A DNA stretch of 40,806 nucleotides from an uncultured Balneolaceae bacterium (GTDB lineage: Bacteria; Bacteroidota; Rhodothermia; Balneolales; Balneolaceae). The stretch covers positions 1 to 40,806 of the forward strand of contig CALJMB010000368.1 of NCBI GenBank assembly GCA_937982515.1, written 5' to 3'. Below, piece by piece: positions 1 to 8,181 of this stretch. Under the pieces are notes generated by a model. That model saw nothing but the letters and a program-made list of their open reading frames with translations, was not told the DNA's origin and did no database searches. Numbering within the stretch: the stretch's first letter is position 1; every line of letters starts with the position of its first letter. The position numbers and the translations under genes were made by a program.

Positions 1-644
1 GGCCACTGTTCCTGCCGGTAGGCGCTGTCCCAGAACATCCACTCCAGTTGGGTGGAACGGACAAACGCCTGTTCCATTTCCACTTTCCTTGACTCCGATT
101 CTGATCGGGCCACTTCATCGGTTATTTCGATAGCCCGGCTCACGCTTCTGTTAAACTCTTCTCCGGCGTAGGTGTCGATCCAGTGCTTGTAAGGGTTCTC
201 ATCCGAAGCCTTCTTGTAAATTTCCATACCGACCTCCCTGTAGATCCAAAAGCAGGGAAGCAGAGCCGCGATGTTCACCGCATTATCTTTTACGGCAGCT
301 GTTGCCAGCAAGAAATTGGTATAGGCAAAGCAAGAAGGAGATTTGGAAACATCCATTTTCACTCCGTGCTTTTCGTAAAAGCTCTCGTGCAGTTGCCGCT
401 CTACGGTAACCGTTTCTCCTGCAAACCGGAAGAAGTCGAACATTTGTTCTGTAGTATCCGCACGGATGCCGGCCATCGACAATGCCCGTGAAAAGTCCGC
501 CAGATATAGAGTGTCCTGCTTCAGGTAAAAGAGAAATACTTCTTCCGGCAGGGTGCCTTCAGCCAGTTCAACAATGAAAGGATGTTCCAGTACGGCGTAG
601 TATATGGGTTCGATTCGGTTCCAGAGGCGTTCGGTGAATTTCAT
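1..644 (-). CDS. tenA: TenA-family thiaminase II / aminopyrimidine aminohydrolase, 3' end cut by window edge
   Basis: The frame starts at the ATG read from 644 and runs off the left edge after 214 codons, so only the C-terminus is missing. It matches TenA: in the B. subtilis numbering known for the family, the active-site residues are Asp44, Tyr47, Tyr112, Cys135, Tyr139 and Glu205. Here I see D44 and Y47 (KQDTLYL), Y108, C131 and Y135 (PCFWIYREVG) and E201 (LEWMFWD). The cysteine marks the TenA_C class, which hydrolyses aminopyrimidines from degraded thiamine to hydroxymethylpyrimidine (HMP). That product is the substrate of the neighbouring ThiD, so the role here is salvage. It lies 171 bases downstream of thiD on the same strand; co-transcription is plausible but not shown. 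I see no second riboswitch in that gap. Confidence 0.93.
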   Translation of the reverse strand, partial: MKFTERLWNRIEPIYYAVLEHPFIVELAEGTLPEEVFLFYLKQDTLYLADFSRALSMAGIRADTTEQMFDFFRFAGETVTVERQLHESFYEKHGVKMDVSKSPSCFAYTNFLLATAAVKDNAVNIAALLPCFWIYREVGMEIYKKASDENPYKHWIDTYAGEEFNRSVSRAIEITDEVARSESESRKVEMEQAFVRSTQLEWMFWDSAYRQEQW

Positions 645-815
645 GGGTTTATGTGTATTTTGGATTTATAATGTGCCAGATTGAGTTATTGTAGCTGCTA
701 TTATATTGCTTTAGTAACGAGAGGCCACTAAAACGCGAAAACACAAAATGATTTGGTATTATTTGGAATTGGCATACATTATCATGAGCAGTAAGCTATA
801 CTATTACATTCGTTA

Positions 816-1652
816 TTACTCCCACACCTCATAAAAATGGTGCAGGGGGCCGTGGCCTTTGCCGATGCGGTAGTTGGCGGCGGCTTTAATAGCCCCGCTG
901 ATGTACTCTTTGGCGCGGAATACAGCCGTCGGCAGGGATGCGCCTTTTGCCAGCTCAGCCGCTATGGCCGATGAAAGAGTGCAGCCGGTTCCGTGGGTGT
1001 TTTTGGTGTTGATGCGTTCGGATTCAAACCAGTACACATCGCGGTTGTGTTCATCCGGTTCACTCAGTACCAGGCAGTCTGCGCTTTTCTCATCGCTGAA
1101 GTGCCCTCCTTTCAGCAGTACGGATCTGGGGCCTAGCTCCAGTATCTCGCGGGCCGCGTCTTCCACTTCCGACTTATCCCGGATCTTTCGTCCCAGCAAC
1201 GTTTCCGCCTCCGGCCGGTTGGGTGTAACGGTGATGCACAAAGGGAACAGATGCTTTTTTAATGCCTCAATCGCATCATCCTCCATCAATTTGGCCCCGC
1301 TTTTAGCCACCATGACGGGATCCAGCACGATGTTACCGATATGATGGGCTTTCAGGCGGCCGGCCACTGCTTTCATGATATCGGCGGTAAAGAGCATTCC
1401 GATCTTTACGGCATCTATTCCCAGATCTTCTGCCACAGCATCTATCTGCAGAGCTACAAATTCGGGTGGAAGGGCATGGATGCCCCGCACCTCAACCGTA
1501 TTTTGAGCCGTCAGCGCGGCCAGCACGGACATGCCGTAGCAGCCAAGCGCCGCGAACGTCTTCAGGTCGGCCTGTGTGCCGGCGCCGCCACCGCTGTCGG
1601 AAGTGGCGATGGTCAGCGCCCGGTGGTATGTTTTTGATGGTGTGTGAGTCAT
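816..1652 (-). CDS. thiD: Hydroxymethylpyrimidine/phosphomethylpyrimidine kinase ThiD
   Basis: This 278-residue protein has the usual ThiD length (about 265-280). It belongs to the ribokinase-like fold. The N-terminal GGGAGTQADLKTF stretch (about residues 22-34) forms the HMP pocket. The C-terminal NTHGTGCTLSSAIA segment (about residues 217-230) carries the anion hole and the catalytic cysteine typical of ThiD. The enzyme phosphorylates HMP and then HMP-phosphate to HMP-pyrophosphate in the cytoplasm. It starts 5 bases after the thiL stop, so thiL-thiD is almost certainly one transcript under the upstream TPP riboswitch. No thiE domain is fused to it and thiE is not in this window, so the coupling step must be encoded elsewhere. 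Confidence 0.96.
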   Translation of the reverse strand: MTHTPSKTYHRALTIATSDSGGGAGTQADLKTFAALGCYGMSVLAALTAQNTVEVRGIHALPPEFVALQIDAVAEDLGIDAVKIGMLFTADIMKAVAGRLKAHHIGNIVLDPVMVAKSGAKLMEDDAIEALKKHLFPLCITVTPNRPEAETLLGRKIRDKSEVEDAAREILELGPRSVLLKGGHFSDEKSADCLVLSEPDEHNRDVYWFESERINTKNTHGTGCTLSSAIAAELAKGASLPTAVFRAKEYISGAIKAAANYRIGKGHGPLHHFYEVWE

Positions 1653-1657
1653 AAATA

Positions 1658-2701
1658 TTATCCTGGGTTAAAATGATCAAATCCGGTTCCGGAAAGGGCG
1701 ACGGGCTCTCCGTCCCGATGATACCGCACATCTTTGTGACCGGCAGTTGCTGTTCCAACAGCGTATAGCGGAGTATCAAATCTCTGCTCAAAACGTTGGG
1801 CAACATCTTCATAAGCCTCACGGGAAACGGAACAAAGCAGGTGATAATCCTCCCCGCAATTCAGTGCCAGGTCAACCGCATCTCCACCCCGCACGCTCAT
1901 AAAGCTTTTAAAGGCATCCGACACAGGGATACGCTGGAGGTCTATTTCCATGCCGATGTCACTTCGGGCGGCGATGTGTCCGGCGTCCGTGGCGAGTCCG
2001 TCAGACAGATCCATCATGGCGTGAACTGAAGGTTCCTCACCCAGCCACCGGCCCTCCTCCAGGGCTGGGCGGGGACGCAGATGCCGCGTTAACAGATAGG
2101 AACGGTGCTCTTCATTCAGTCCGCCTGCATTTGCATCCGTCAGTAACCGCAGGCCTGCGGCCGAATCGCCAAGCGTGCCGGTTACGCACAGCACCTCGCC
2201 GTCTTTGGCTCCGCTCCGTAACTTTAGTTGCTCTGAACGTACCTTCCCCACCGCGGTTATATTGACGATGATATCCCTCCTGGATCCTGTTGTATCGCCG
2301 CCCAGAAGCTGAACTTCGTGCTGCCTGCACAGCTCAAATAAGCCCTGGCTGAATTCTTCCACCCAGGAAATGGGCGTATCTGCCGGAAGGCCCAGTGACA
2401 GAAACAGAGCGATGGGCCGGCCTCCCATGGCGGCGATATCCGAAAAGTTGACGGCTACAGACTTGTAGCCGATATCAGAGGGAGAGCTCAGATCTTTGAT
2501 AAAGTGAATGCGCTCAACCAGCTGGTCGGTTGTCACAAGCAATTTTTCCTGTTCCTGATCATCCAACACAGCGCAGTCGTCACCTATTCCCACTACCTGC
2601 TGAGTATTGGCAACGGGTTGATCTTCAAAAAAACGGCGGATGAGTTCCGCTTCTCCGATATCGGATACCGTTACGGTACCGTGTTCTGGTGATGCAGCCA
2701 T
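1658..2701 (-). CDS. thiL: Thiamine-monophosphate kinase ThiL
   Basis: This 347-residue protein has the AIR-synthase/PurM-like fold. It shows the ThiL motifs in order: GIGDDCAVL (about 41-49), TTDQLVERIHF (57-67), the NFSDIAAMGG segment (about 85-94), LLGGDTTGS (about 137-145) and MDLSDGLATD (about 230-239). The acidic residues of these motifs bind Mg-ATP and thiamine phosphate. The enzyme makes thiamine pyrophosphate, the last step of the pathway. The ATG at 2701 gives an N-terminus (MAASPEHGTV) ahead of the ELIRRFF helix found in the family. No strong Shine-Dalgarno sequence precedes it. A TPP riboswitch ends 57 bases upstream, and thiD follows after 5 bases. Confidence 0.96.
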   Translation of the reverse strand: MAASPEHGTVTVSDIGEAELIRRFFEDQPVANTQQVVGIGDDCAVLDDQEQEKLLVTTDQLVERIHFIKDLSSPSDIGYKSVAVNFSDIAAMGGRPIALFLSLGLPADTPISWVEEFSQGLFELCRQHEVQLLGGDTTGSRRDIIVNITAVGKVRSEQLKLRSGAKDGEVLCVTGTLGDSAAGLRLLTDANAGGLNEEHRSYLLTRHLRPRPALEEGRWLGEEPSVHAMMDLSDGLATDAGHIAARSDIGMEIDLQRIPVSDAFKSFMSVRGGDAVDLALNCGEDYHLLCSVSREAYEDVAQRFEQRFDTPLYAVGTATAGHKDVRYHRDGEPVALSGTGFDHFNPG

Positions 2702-2733
2702 GAGATGGGTTGGTTTTGCTGCTCACCGGTAAG

Positions 2734-2758
2734 AGGAAAGCTGAAAACATATTTTCCT
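2734..2758 (-). promoter_or_regulatory. Short hairpin between TPP aptamer and thiL, possible expression platform
   Basis: Directly after the aptamer's closing stem, AGGAAA (read from 2758) can pair with TTTCCT (ending at 2734). No T-run follows, so an intrinsic-terminator mechanism is not supported. Control of translation initiation at thiL would be more likely. This is inference. Confidence 0.35.
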
Positions 2759-2849
2759 GTCGTTTCCCTACGCTGGTATGATCCAGGTCAGGTGGTAAGG
2801 ATGTGATCTCAGCCGCAATGGCATCCGCCAAAGCTGCACTCCTAACGAC
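2759..2849 (-). promoter_or_regulatory. TPP riboswitch (THI element) upstream of thiL-thiD
   Basis: Read on the minus strand, the element has all the conserved THI-box blocks. A GGAGTGC-type 5' block starts near 2843. CTGAGA lies at 2812-2807, CCTGACCTGGAT at 2792-2781 and CCAGCGTAGGGAA at 2776-2764. The outer stem P1 closes perfectly: GTCGTT (2849-2844) with AACGAC (2764-2759). The 91-base length is normal for a bacterial TPP aptamer. It sits immediately upstream of thiL, so thiamine pyrophosphate should repress this operon. An open frame at 2625-2831 crosses the element but is not a gene. Confidence 0.95.
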
Positions 2850-2921
2850 AAACAGCGTTCAGTAAATGGATGTAGATCTTAAGAAAAATGTGGCGGTATT
2901 ACAAGCTTATAAGGGGAATAT

Positions 2922-2972
2922 AGAATTCAGGAGTCAGAATCAGCATCTTCTGACTACTGACTCCTGAATTCT
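2922..2972. repeat. Intergenic inverted repeat, 'GACTCCTGAATTC' class, copy 1
   Basis: Bases 2922-2937 pair perfectly with 2957-2972 (16 bp). The loop contains a second pairing register, GTCAGAA (2933-2939) with TTCTGAC (2948-2954), because each arm is built from repeats of a short word. It lies between the TPP riboswitch and the 3' end of the DsbA-like gene. A related copy lies at 10293-10352. It could stop minus-strand transcripts or be a REP-like dispersed repeat; no T-run is present. Confidence 0.8.
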
Positions 2973-2991
2973 TACTTCTCGCTCCTTTGTA

Positions 2992-3585
2992 TTAATCAGC
3001 CTCTTCCAGATAGCCCTCTATCACGCTCTTAAACTCTTCAAATGTAGGAGGATTCTGCTCTAGCTTTTCTCCATTGATAAAAAACGTGGGGGTTGAATTC
3101 ACGCCCGCCTCCTGCCCCTTCTGTTTATCCTCCATGACAATCCGCTGCGTCTCGGCAGCATTCAGGTCCCTTTTGAACTGGTCCACATTCAGCCCCAGCT
3201 TACGCGCATAGTTTATAAATACAGGCTGTGGATTTCCGCCCGCTACCCATCGCTGCTGGTTATCGAACAGCATATCATGCATCTCTTTAAACTTGCCCTG
3301 GTTTTTTGCCGCCTGGGCTGCGCGGGCAGACAGAGCACCAAACTGGTGGCCGCTGAGGGGGAAAAACCGATATTCTACATGTAACTGGTTGCCAAATTCC
3401 TGTTTGAGGCTGTTAATAATAGGATTAAAGTACGCACAAGCGGGACATTGATAATCGCTATACTCGGTTAAAACCACCTCGGCAGAGACTCCGTTATCCT
3501 GAGCCGAAGCCTCATTTTCTGTAGATGCGTAGCTTATAAGCAAGAGCGAAAGAATCACTGGTTTAAGTGAGGTAATAAGTTTCAT
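2992..3585 (-). CDS. Secreted DsbA-family thioredoxin-fold protein
   Basis: This 197-residue protein starts with a signal peptide: a basic MKLITSLKP, a hydrophobic stretch to about residue 20, and a likely cleavage near ASAQ-D (about 29-30). The mature part is a Thioredoxin_4/DsbA-like domain. It has a CPAC redox motif at 47-50 (YQCPAC) and the cis-proline loop at about 162-171 (NSTPTFFING, P166), with the helical insert between them. It probably acts in the periplasm as a thiol oxidase or isomerase. CPAC differs from the CPHC of E. coli DsbA and resembles DsbA-like proteins that partner with VKOR or DsbB; no such partner is nearby. The gene stands alone on the minus strand, downstream of the desulfurase gene. 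Confidence 0.9.
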   Translation of the reverse strand: MKLITSLKPVILSLLLISYASTENEASAQDNGVSAEVVLTEYSDYQCPACAYFNPIINSLKQEFGNQLHVEYRFFPLSGHQFGALSARAAQAAKNQGKFKEMHDMLFDNQQRWVAGGNPQPVFINYARKLGLNVDQFKRDLNAAETQRIVMEDKQKGQEAGVNSTPTFFINGEKLEQNPPTFEEFKSVIEGYLEEAD

Positions 3586-3657
3586 AGAGGGTAAAATTGG
3601 ATATTGTAATTGTGCTTACTATTAAACGTGTGCTCAACGAGATAACTTGTAAAGAGC

Positions 3658-3684
3658 AGGAGAACGCTCTCCTTAAGGGGAGAC
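3658..3684. other. Small overlapping hairpins between the desulfurase and DsbA-like genes
   Basis: AGGAGA (3658-3663) pairs with TCTCCT (3668-3673), and the latter can alternatively pair with the following GGGGAGA. The site is 31 bases past the desulfurase stop on the minus strand. No T-run is present, so a terminator role is only a guess. Confidence 0.3.
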
Positions 3685-3714
3685 TTTCACAATTCAAACT
3701 CACGTTACTTCAAC

Positions 3715-4869
3715 TCACAGCTTAACCATGCTGAAGTATTGAGTCAATACTTTTTTCAGTATGGCCACCGACTGATCAATCTCGGCCAGAGTTGTATGTT
3801 TTCCCAGAGATAAACGGATAAACTCCCGGGCTTCTTGTTCTGTCCGATTCAGCGCCACCATGCTGGCCGACGCTTTTTCCGTCCCTACCGTGCAGGCGCT
3901 CCCTGTTGAAATAGCGAGACCGTGCCGGTTGCACTCCAGCATGGCGTACTGTCCCTCCATCCCATGAATTCTCAGGCCGATGATATTGGGTAAATGCTCA
4001 ACCGGGTCTCCTTCCAGCGTAATTTTAAAAGGCAGCTGTAGTAGTTCTTCCACAAAATGATCCCTAAGTGCCTGCTCCCGTTCATAAGCAGCATCCATCT
4101 GCTCAACGGCGGCTTGAGCCGCTGCCATGAACGCCGCAATGCCGGGCACGTCAACGGTACCGGCCCGGAAACCCTTCTCCTGCGTGGTTCCCGGAATAAC
4201 CGGCCTCCAGTTAGCGGAAGGGTTGATGTATACGGCTCCCACTCCTTTAGGCCCATATATTTTATGAGCCGATACGGAGATACTGTCCAGCCGGGCCTCT
4301 TGTACATCTACCGGAATTTTACCGAAGGTCTGCACGCAATCGCTGTGGAAGAGTATATCATGTTGCTCTAACAGGGCCCCGATGGCGTTAATATCCTGAA
4401 CCGTTCCGATCTCCGAATTACCGTGTTGGATGGATGCGAGAATCGTATCTTCCCTGATATTCTGCTCAAGCCGGTCCGGATCTACCTTCCCTGAAGAGAG
4501 AAGAGGAGTGTAGGTGATTTCAAATCCCTCATCTTGTAACACCTCCATGGTGTTACGCACTGAGGAATGCTCCGCGCCGGTAGTAATAATGTGCCTCCCT
4601 TTATGGCGATTGGCTATAGCCAGCGAAATTATAGATAGCTGATTAGATTCACTGCCGCTTCCCGTAAAAAAGATCCCCCGGGGCCCCGCATTAATACAGG
4701 CTCCTATTTTTTCTCTGGCAGCATCCGTAATCCGCTGGGCGGATGATCCGTAATCGTGAATACTGCCGGAGTTACCAAAAAACTTTTGTGCCACTTTTGT
4801 ATAAACCGCAATAGCCTCATCACTCATAGGTGTGGAGGCTGCGTAATCAAGATAAATCATTGAGTTCAA
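3715..4869 (-). CDS. Cysteine desulfurase, NifS/IscS-like, probably serving NadA
   Basis: This 384-residue protein is a class V PLP aminotransferase-fold enzyme. It has the N-terminal YLDYAASTP (6-14), GAEHSS (98-103), the PLP-binding Asp in FHSDCVQ (D177), the PLP Schiff-base lysine in SVSAHKIYGPKG (K203) and the catalytic cysteine loop STGSACTVGT (C326). It releases sulfur from cysteine for Fe-S assembly. The short cysteine loop fits the NifS-like group seen with NAD genes in Gram-positives. It is divergent from nadC-nadA, and NadA needs a [4Fe-4S] cluster, so a dedicated sulfur-donor role is likely (inference from context). The start could be M1 or M4 (4860), both just ahead of the conserved YLDYAAST. 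Confidence 0.92.
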   Translation of the reverse strand: MNSMIYLDYAASTPMSDEAIAVYTKVAQKFFGNSGSIHDYGSSAQRITDAAREKIGACINAGPRGIFFTGSGSESNQLSIISLAIANRHKGRHIITTGAEHSSVRNTMEVLQDEGFEITYTPLLSSGKVDPDRLEQNIREDTILASIQHGNSEIGTVQDINAIGALLEQHDILFHSDCVQTFGKIPVDVQEARLDSISVSAHKIYGPKGVGAVYINPSANWRPVIPGTTQEKGFRAGTVDVPGIAAFMAAAQAAVEQMDAAYEREQALRDHFVEELLQLPFKITLEGDPVEHLPNIIGLRIHGMEGQYAMLECNRHGLAISTGSACTVGTEKASASMVALNRTEQEAREFIRLSLGKHTTLAEIDQSVAILKKVLTQYFSMVKL

Positions 4870-5063
4870 TTAACTCTTTTAAAATCCTTATTATTGGAAC
4901 TGATGTACTACAATGAGTAGTTAGACTTAATCCTTGCAATCGGTTTGTGAAAATGACAATCTAAACGCCATTCCCTGCCTGCAAAGGAGGGTTGTTGCAG
5001 CTTAAGAATCATTACCAATCGTTTGGTGCGTTTAATATAATTAATGTAGAGCTGTATTGTTAT

Positions 5064-5915
5064 ATGAATAAAAGCGAACTTCGCTCACTGCTTAAAAAAG
5101 CTTTTAAAGAAGATCTGGGATTTGGAGATCTTACAAGCAGTGCCATTTTTCCAGCCAATACGTATTCAACAGGCACCTTCACTGTCAAGGATGCAGGTGT
5201 TGTAGCCGGACTAGCCATCATAGAAGAAAGTTACCATCAGCTTGATCCTGGTGTCGAGATAACCCTTTTCAAACAAGATGGCTCACAGGTTAAGCCTGGG
5301 GATGTTATAGCAGAAGTTCGGGGTCCCACTGAAATTCTTTTGAGCGGAGAACGTGTTATTCTGAACCTGCTGCAACACATGAGCGGCATTGCCAGCGCCA
5401 CTGCAAGAGCTGTGAATGCGCTCGACAACCCGGAAATCCGAATCTGTGACACACGAAAAACACTGCCCGGCCTTCGGATGCTCCAAAAGTATGCCGTACG
5501 CTGCGGAGGAGGCTTTAACCACCGCTACCGGCTGGATGATGGCGTGATGATCAAAGATAATCACATTGCAGCGGCCGGGAGTATTGCAGAGGCCGTACAA
5601 CGCGTTCGGGAAAAGGCGGGACTGATGGTACGCATAGAAGTGGAAACCGAGACAAAAGAGCAGGTGTTAGAAGCGGTAGAAGCAGGAGCGGATATCATTA
5701 TGCTCGACAATCAGTCACCCGAAAAAGCAAGAGAACTTGCCGCTTTGGTACCGGATCATATCGTCACCGAGCTATCAGGTGGTATTACCGAACAGACGAT
5801 TGGGGCTTATAAAAATACAAATGTTGATTATATTTCGCTCGGATATATAACGCACTCCGTTATCGCTTTGGATATCAGCTTTAATTTAAATCAGAGTACA
5901 AAACAGGACCACTGA
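5064..5915 (+). CDS. nadC: Nicotinate-nucleotide pyrophosphorylase (quinolinate phosphoribosyltransferase) NadC
   Basis: The 283-residue protein starts at the ATG at 5064 (MNKSELRSLL). An upstream in-frame start at 4992 would add 24 residues with no family match, so I reject it. NadC hallmarks are EDLGFGDLTS (about 16-25), the CDTRKTLPGLR substrate-binding block with AVRCGGGFNHR following, and DGVMIKDNHI. The enzyme converts quinolinate and PRPP to nicotinate mononucleotide in de novo NAD synthesis. nadA begins 7 bases after its stop, so the two are one operon. The 194 bases to the divergent desulfurase gene must hold both promoters; I see no recognisable NiaR or NrtR operator there. Confidence 0.96.
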   Translation: MNKSELRSLLKKAFKEDLGFGDLTSSAIFPANTYSTGTFTVKDAGVVAGLAIIEESYHQLDPGVEITLFKQDGSQVKPGDVIAEVRGPTEILLSGERVILNLLQHMSGIASATARAVNALDNPEIRICDTRKTLPGLRMLQKYAVRCGGGFNHRYRLDDGVMIKDNHIAAAGSIAEAVQRVREKAGLMVRIEVETETKEQVLEAVEAGADIIMLDNQSPEKARELAALVPDHIVTELSGGITEQTIGAYKNTNVDYISLGYITHSVIALDISFNLNQSTKQDH

Positions 5916-5922
5916 CCAGCCC

Positions 5923-7032
5923 ATGGAAGTTTTAGACATACTGGAAGCCGAGTCGGCCGTAGCGCTTCCCAAAAAGTACATACAGATGCCCGAACAAGAG
6001 ATGCAAGAAAGGGTTCAGGCCATTAAGGAACAATTCGGCCAAAAACTCTTCATCCCCGGACATCATTATCAAAAAGATGAAGTAATTCAGTTTGCTGATG
6101 CGCGGGGCGATTCGCTAAAACTGGCACAGATCTCCGCGGATAATAAAAAGGCAGAGTACATCGTCTTTTGCGGCGTACACTTTATGGCCGAAACCGCCGA
6201 TATGCTTACCGGACCCGACCAAAAAGTCATTCTGCCCGATATGCGTGCCGGCTGTTCTATGGCCGATATGGCTGATATCGATCAGACGGAGAAGGGCTGG
6301 AAGATTATGCAGGATGCGTTTTCCGATACCATACTTCCACTCACGTACGTCAACTCAACGGCCGCAATAAAAGCGTTTGTTGGTCGCCACGGGGGGGCTA
6401 CAGTCACTTCTTCTAATGCGAAGAAGATGCTGGAATGGGCTTTTACGCAAAAACAACGCATTCTTTTCCTGCCTGACCAGCACCTTGGCCGCAATACCGC
6501 CTACGAGTTGGGAGTACAGCTCAATGAAATGGCTGTCTGGGACCCGATTGAGCAAAAGTTTGAATATGAAGGAGAACCTAGCCAGGTCAGAGTTATTCTC
6601 TGGAAAGGCCACTGTTCCGTTCATGAGAAATTCAACGTCAGGCATATTGAAAACTTGCGAAAGAGGGATCCGGAATTTAACATCCTCGTGCATCCCGAAT
6701 GTACCTTTGAAGTGGTACAGGCGGCAGACTATGCCGGTTCCACCAATTACATCATCACAACCATTGAGCAGGCCCCGGCGGGCAGCAAGTGGGCTATCGG
6801 CACCGAGATGAACCTGGTAAACCGGATTATCAATGAACATCCGGACAAAGAGATCGTCTCACTCAATCCTTTTATGTGTCCCTGCCTCACCATGAACCGC
6901 ATAGACCTTCCTCATCTGCTGTGGGCGCTTGATGAGCTGGCCCGGGGCAATGTGGTAAATCAAATAGCCGTAGAAGCAGAAATAGCAGAATATGCCATCC
7001 TGGCTTTAAACCGAATGCTGGAACTCTCTTAG
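5923..7032 (+). CDS. nadA: Quinolinate synthase NadA (long type)
   Basis: This 369-residue protein has the length of the B. subtilis type. It makes quinolinate from iminoaspartate and dihydroxyacetone phosphate. The three cysteines that hold the [4Fe-4S] cluster in that type (C110, C230, C320) match C111 (RAGCSMAD), C231 (KGHCSVHEK) and C321 (FMCPCLTM) here. Other family segments are FIPGHHYQKDEV (43-54), FCGVHFMAET (82-91), FLPDQHLGRNT and VHPECTFEVV. No nadB (aspartate oxidase) or aspartate dehydrogenase gene is in the window, so the iminoaspartate supply is encoded elsewhere. It is preceded by nadC and followed after 42 bases by the BrkB-family gene on the same strand. Confidence 0.97.
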   Translation: MEVLDILEAESAVALPKKYIQMPEQEMQERVQAIKEQFGQKLFIPGHHYQKDEVIQFADARGDSLKLAQISADNKKAEYIVFCGVHFMAETADMLTGPDQKVILPDMRAGCSMADMADIDQTEKGWKIMQDAFSDTILPLTYVNSTAAIKAFVGRHGGATVTSSNAKKMLEWAFTQKQRILFLPDQHLGRNTAYELGVQLNEMAVWDPIEQKFEYEGEPSQVRVILWKGHCSVHEKFNVRHIENLRKRDPEFNILVHPECTFEVVQAADYAGSTNYIITTIEQAPAGSKWAIGTEMNLVNRIINEHPDKEIVSLNPFMCPCLTMNRIDLPHLLWALDELARGNVVNQIAVEAEIAEYAILALNRMLELS

Positions 7033-7074
7033 CATGTTACAGGGGAAAGCCCCTTAACATTAAAGAGAGAGTTT

Positions 7075-8010
7075 ATGAACAATGGTATCTTCAGCAAGGC
7101 CTTTTTCCTGATGAAAAAGGCCTTTTCAGCTTTTCAGAAAAATGATCCCTTTACACTGGCCGGCGCCCTCGCCTATTTCACGATATTTGCCATACCACCT
7201 ATTCTGGTTATACTTATATCCATAGTAGGTTACGTAGCGGGGCAACAAACGGCACAACAAGAATTGTATAGCCAGATCCAGGTGTTTTGGGGTGAACAAG
7301 GCACCAAAATGGTTCGTACGGCCGCCGAGAACTATTCCATTAACGAGCAAGGTACATGGCAGAAGATATTAGCCATTGGTATTCTGGTCTATTCTGCCAG
7401 CTCGTTCTTTGCCGTCATTCAAAGTTCCCTCAACACAATATGGGAGGTCAGGCCTAAACCTGAAAACAGCCTTCTCAAGATGATACTGAACCGCGCCCTG
7501 TCCTTCTCCATAATTCTGATACTCGGGGCTTTGCTTGTGGCTTCTCTCATTCTGGAATCTCTTTTAATCTCCATCCAGGGAAGTTTCGATCAGCTGCTAC
7601 CGGGCGTATCCCCCATCCTTTTCGGTATTCTTGGCTACGCTATTTCCTTCCTGCTTCTTGTGGTGGTTTTTGCCATCATCTATAAATTCCTGCCCGATGC
7701 CATCGTAAAATGGAGAGTGGTATGGACGGGAGCAATCATAACCGCATTTCTTTTTACGGTGGGTAGATTTGCTATCAGTTTCTATCTAAGTCAGAGTAGT
7801 ATGAGCGACGCATTCGGTGTGGCGGGAGCACTTATACTGATCCTGCTCTGGATTTTTTACTCTGCTCTTATATTGTTCTTTGGAGCCGAGATAACCCAGC
7901 AGTATGCACTTTATTTTGGCCATGACATTCTTCCCAAAGCACATGCTGTCAAGGTGAAGGAGCAGGAAATTCCCAGGGAAGAGATTCTTGTAAACCGGAA
8001 TATAAGGTAA
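7075..8010 (+). CDS. YihY/BrkB-family inner-membrane protein
   Basis: This 311-residue protein has about six hydrophobic segments, around residues 28-50, 97-118, 140-165, 182-205, 217-238 and 250-276. Family features seen are the N-terminal FTLAGALAYFTIFAIPP segment, the SASSFFAVIQSSLNTIWEVRP stretch with conserved N and W, and the FGVAGALILILLWIFYSALILFFGAE block near the end. The family was once called ribonuclease BN by mistake; its true function (perhaps transport or envelope related) is unsettled. A purine-rich AAAGAGAGAG lies just before the ATG and is a good ribosome site for this genome. It is 42 bases after nadA and may be read through from it, but no functional link to NAD synthesis is known. 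Confidence 0.9.
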   Translation: MNNGIFSKAFFLMKKAFSAFQKNDPFTLAGALAYFTIFAIPPILVILISIVGYVAGQQTAQQELYSQIQVFWGEQGTKMVRTAAENYSINEQGTWQKILAIGILVYSASSFFAVIQSSLNTIWEVRPKPENSLLKMILNRALSFSIILILGALLVASLILESLLISIQGSFDQLLPGVSPILFGILGYAISFLLLVVVFAIIYKFLPDAIVKWRVVWTGAIITAFLFTVGRFAISFYLSQSSMSDAFGVAGALILILLWIFYSALILFFGAEITQQYALYFGHDILPKAHAVKVKEQEIPREEILVNRNIR

Positions 8011-8181
8011 CTATTTGTTGACGACCGAAATGGTTATTAAGAGTTTCTCTCCCGGGCCGGCCTCTGCTGGTCAACATCCGGATAACATATTAGGGATTGG
8101 CACCACATAAATTTTTATTCTCTCTTTATTATGTTATAGCATTCATGTTCCAAAATCACCATTGATATATAGGCTGTTTTC
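8011..8181. other. 171-base gap with a spaced TGTTGAC/GTCAACA inverted repeat
   Basis: TGTTGAC near 8016 and GTCAACA near 8071 form a 7-bp inverted repeat with a loop of roughly 45-50 bases. I see no T-run and no clear promoter. It separates the BrkB-family gene from the AcuI-like gene. Confidence 0.3.

Noticed and set aside
2625..2831. Open frame of 68 codons upstream of thiL
   Set aside because: It runs across the TPP riboswitch and the thiL start in another frame; the conserved RNA explains the sequence.
4870..5063. NAD-responsive operator (NrtR or NiaR type) in the divergent nad gap
   Set aside because: No convincing palindrome matching those operators was found by eye.
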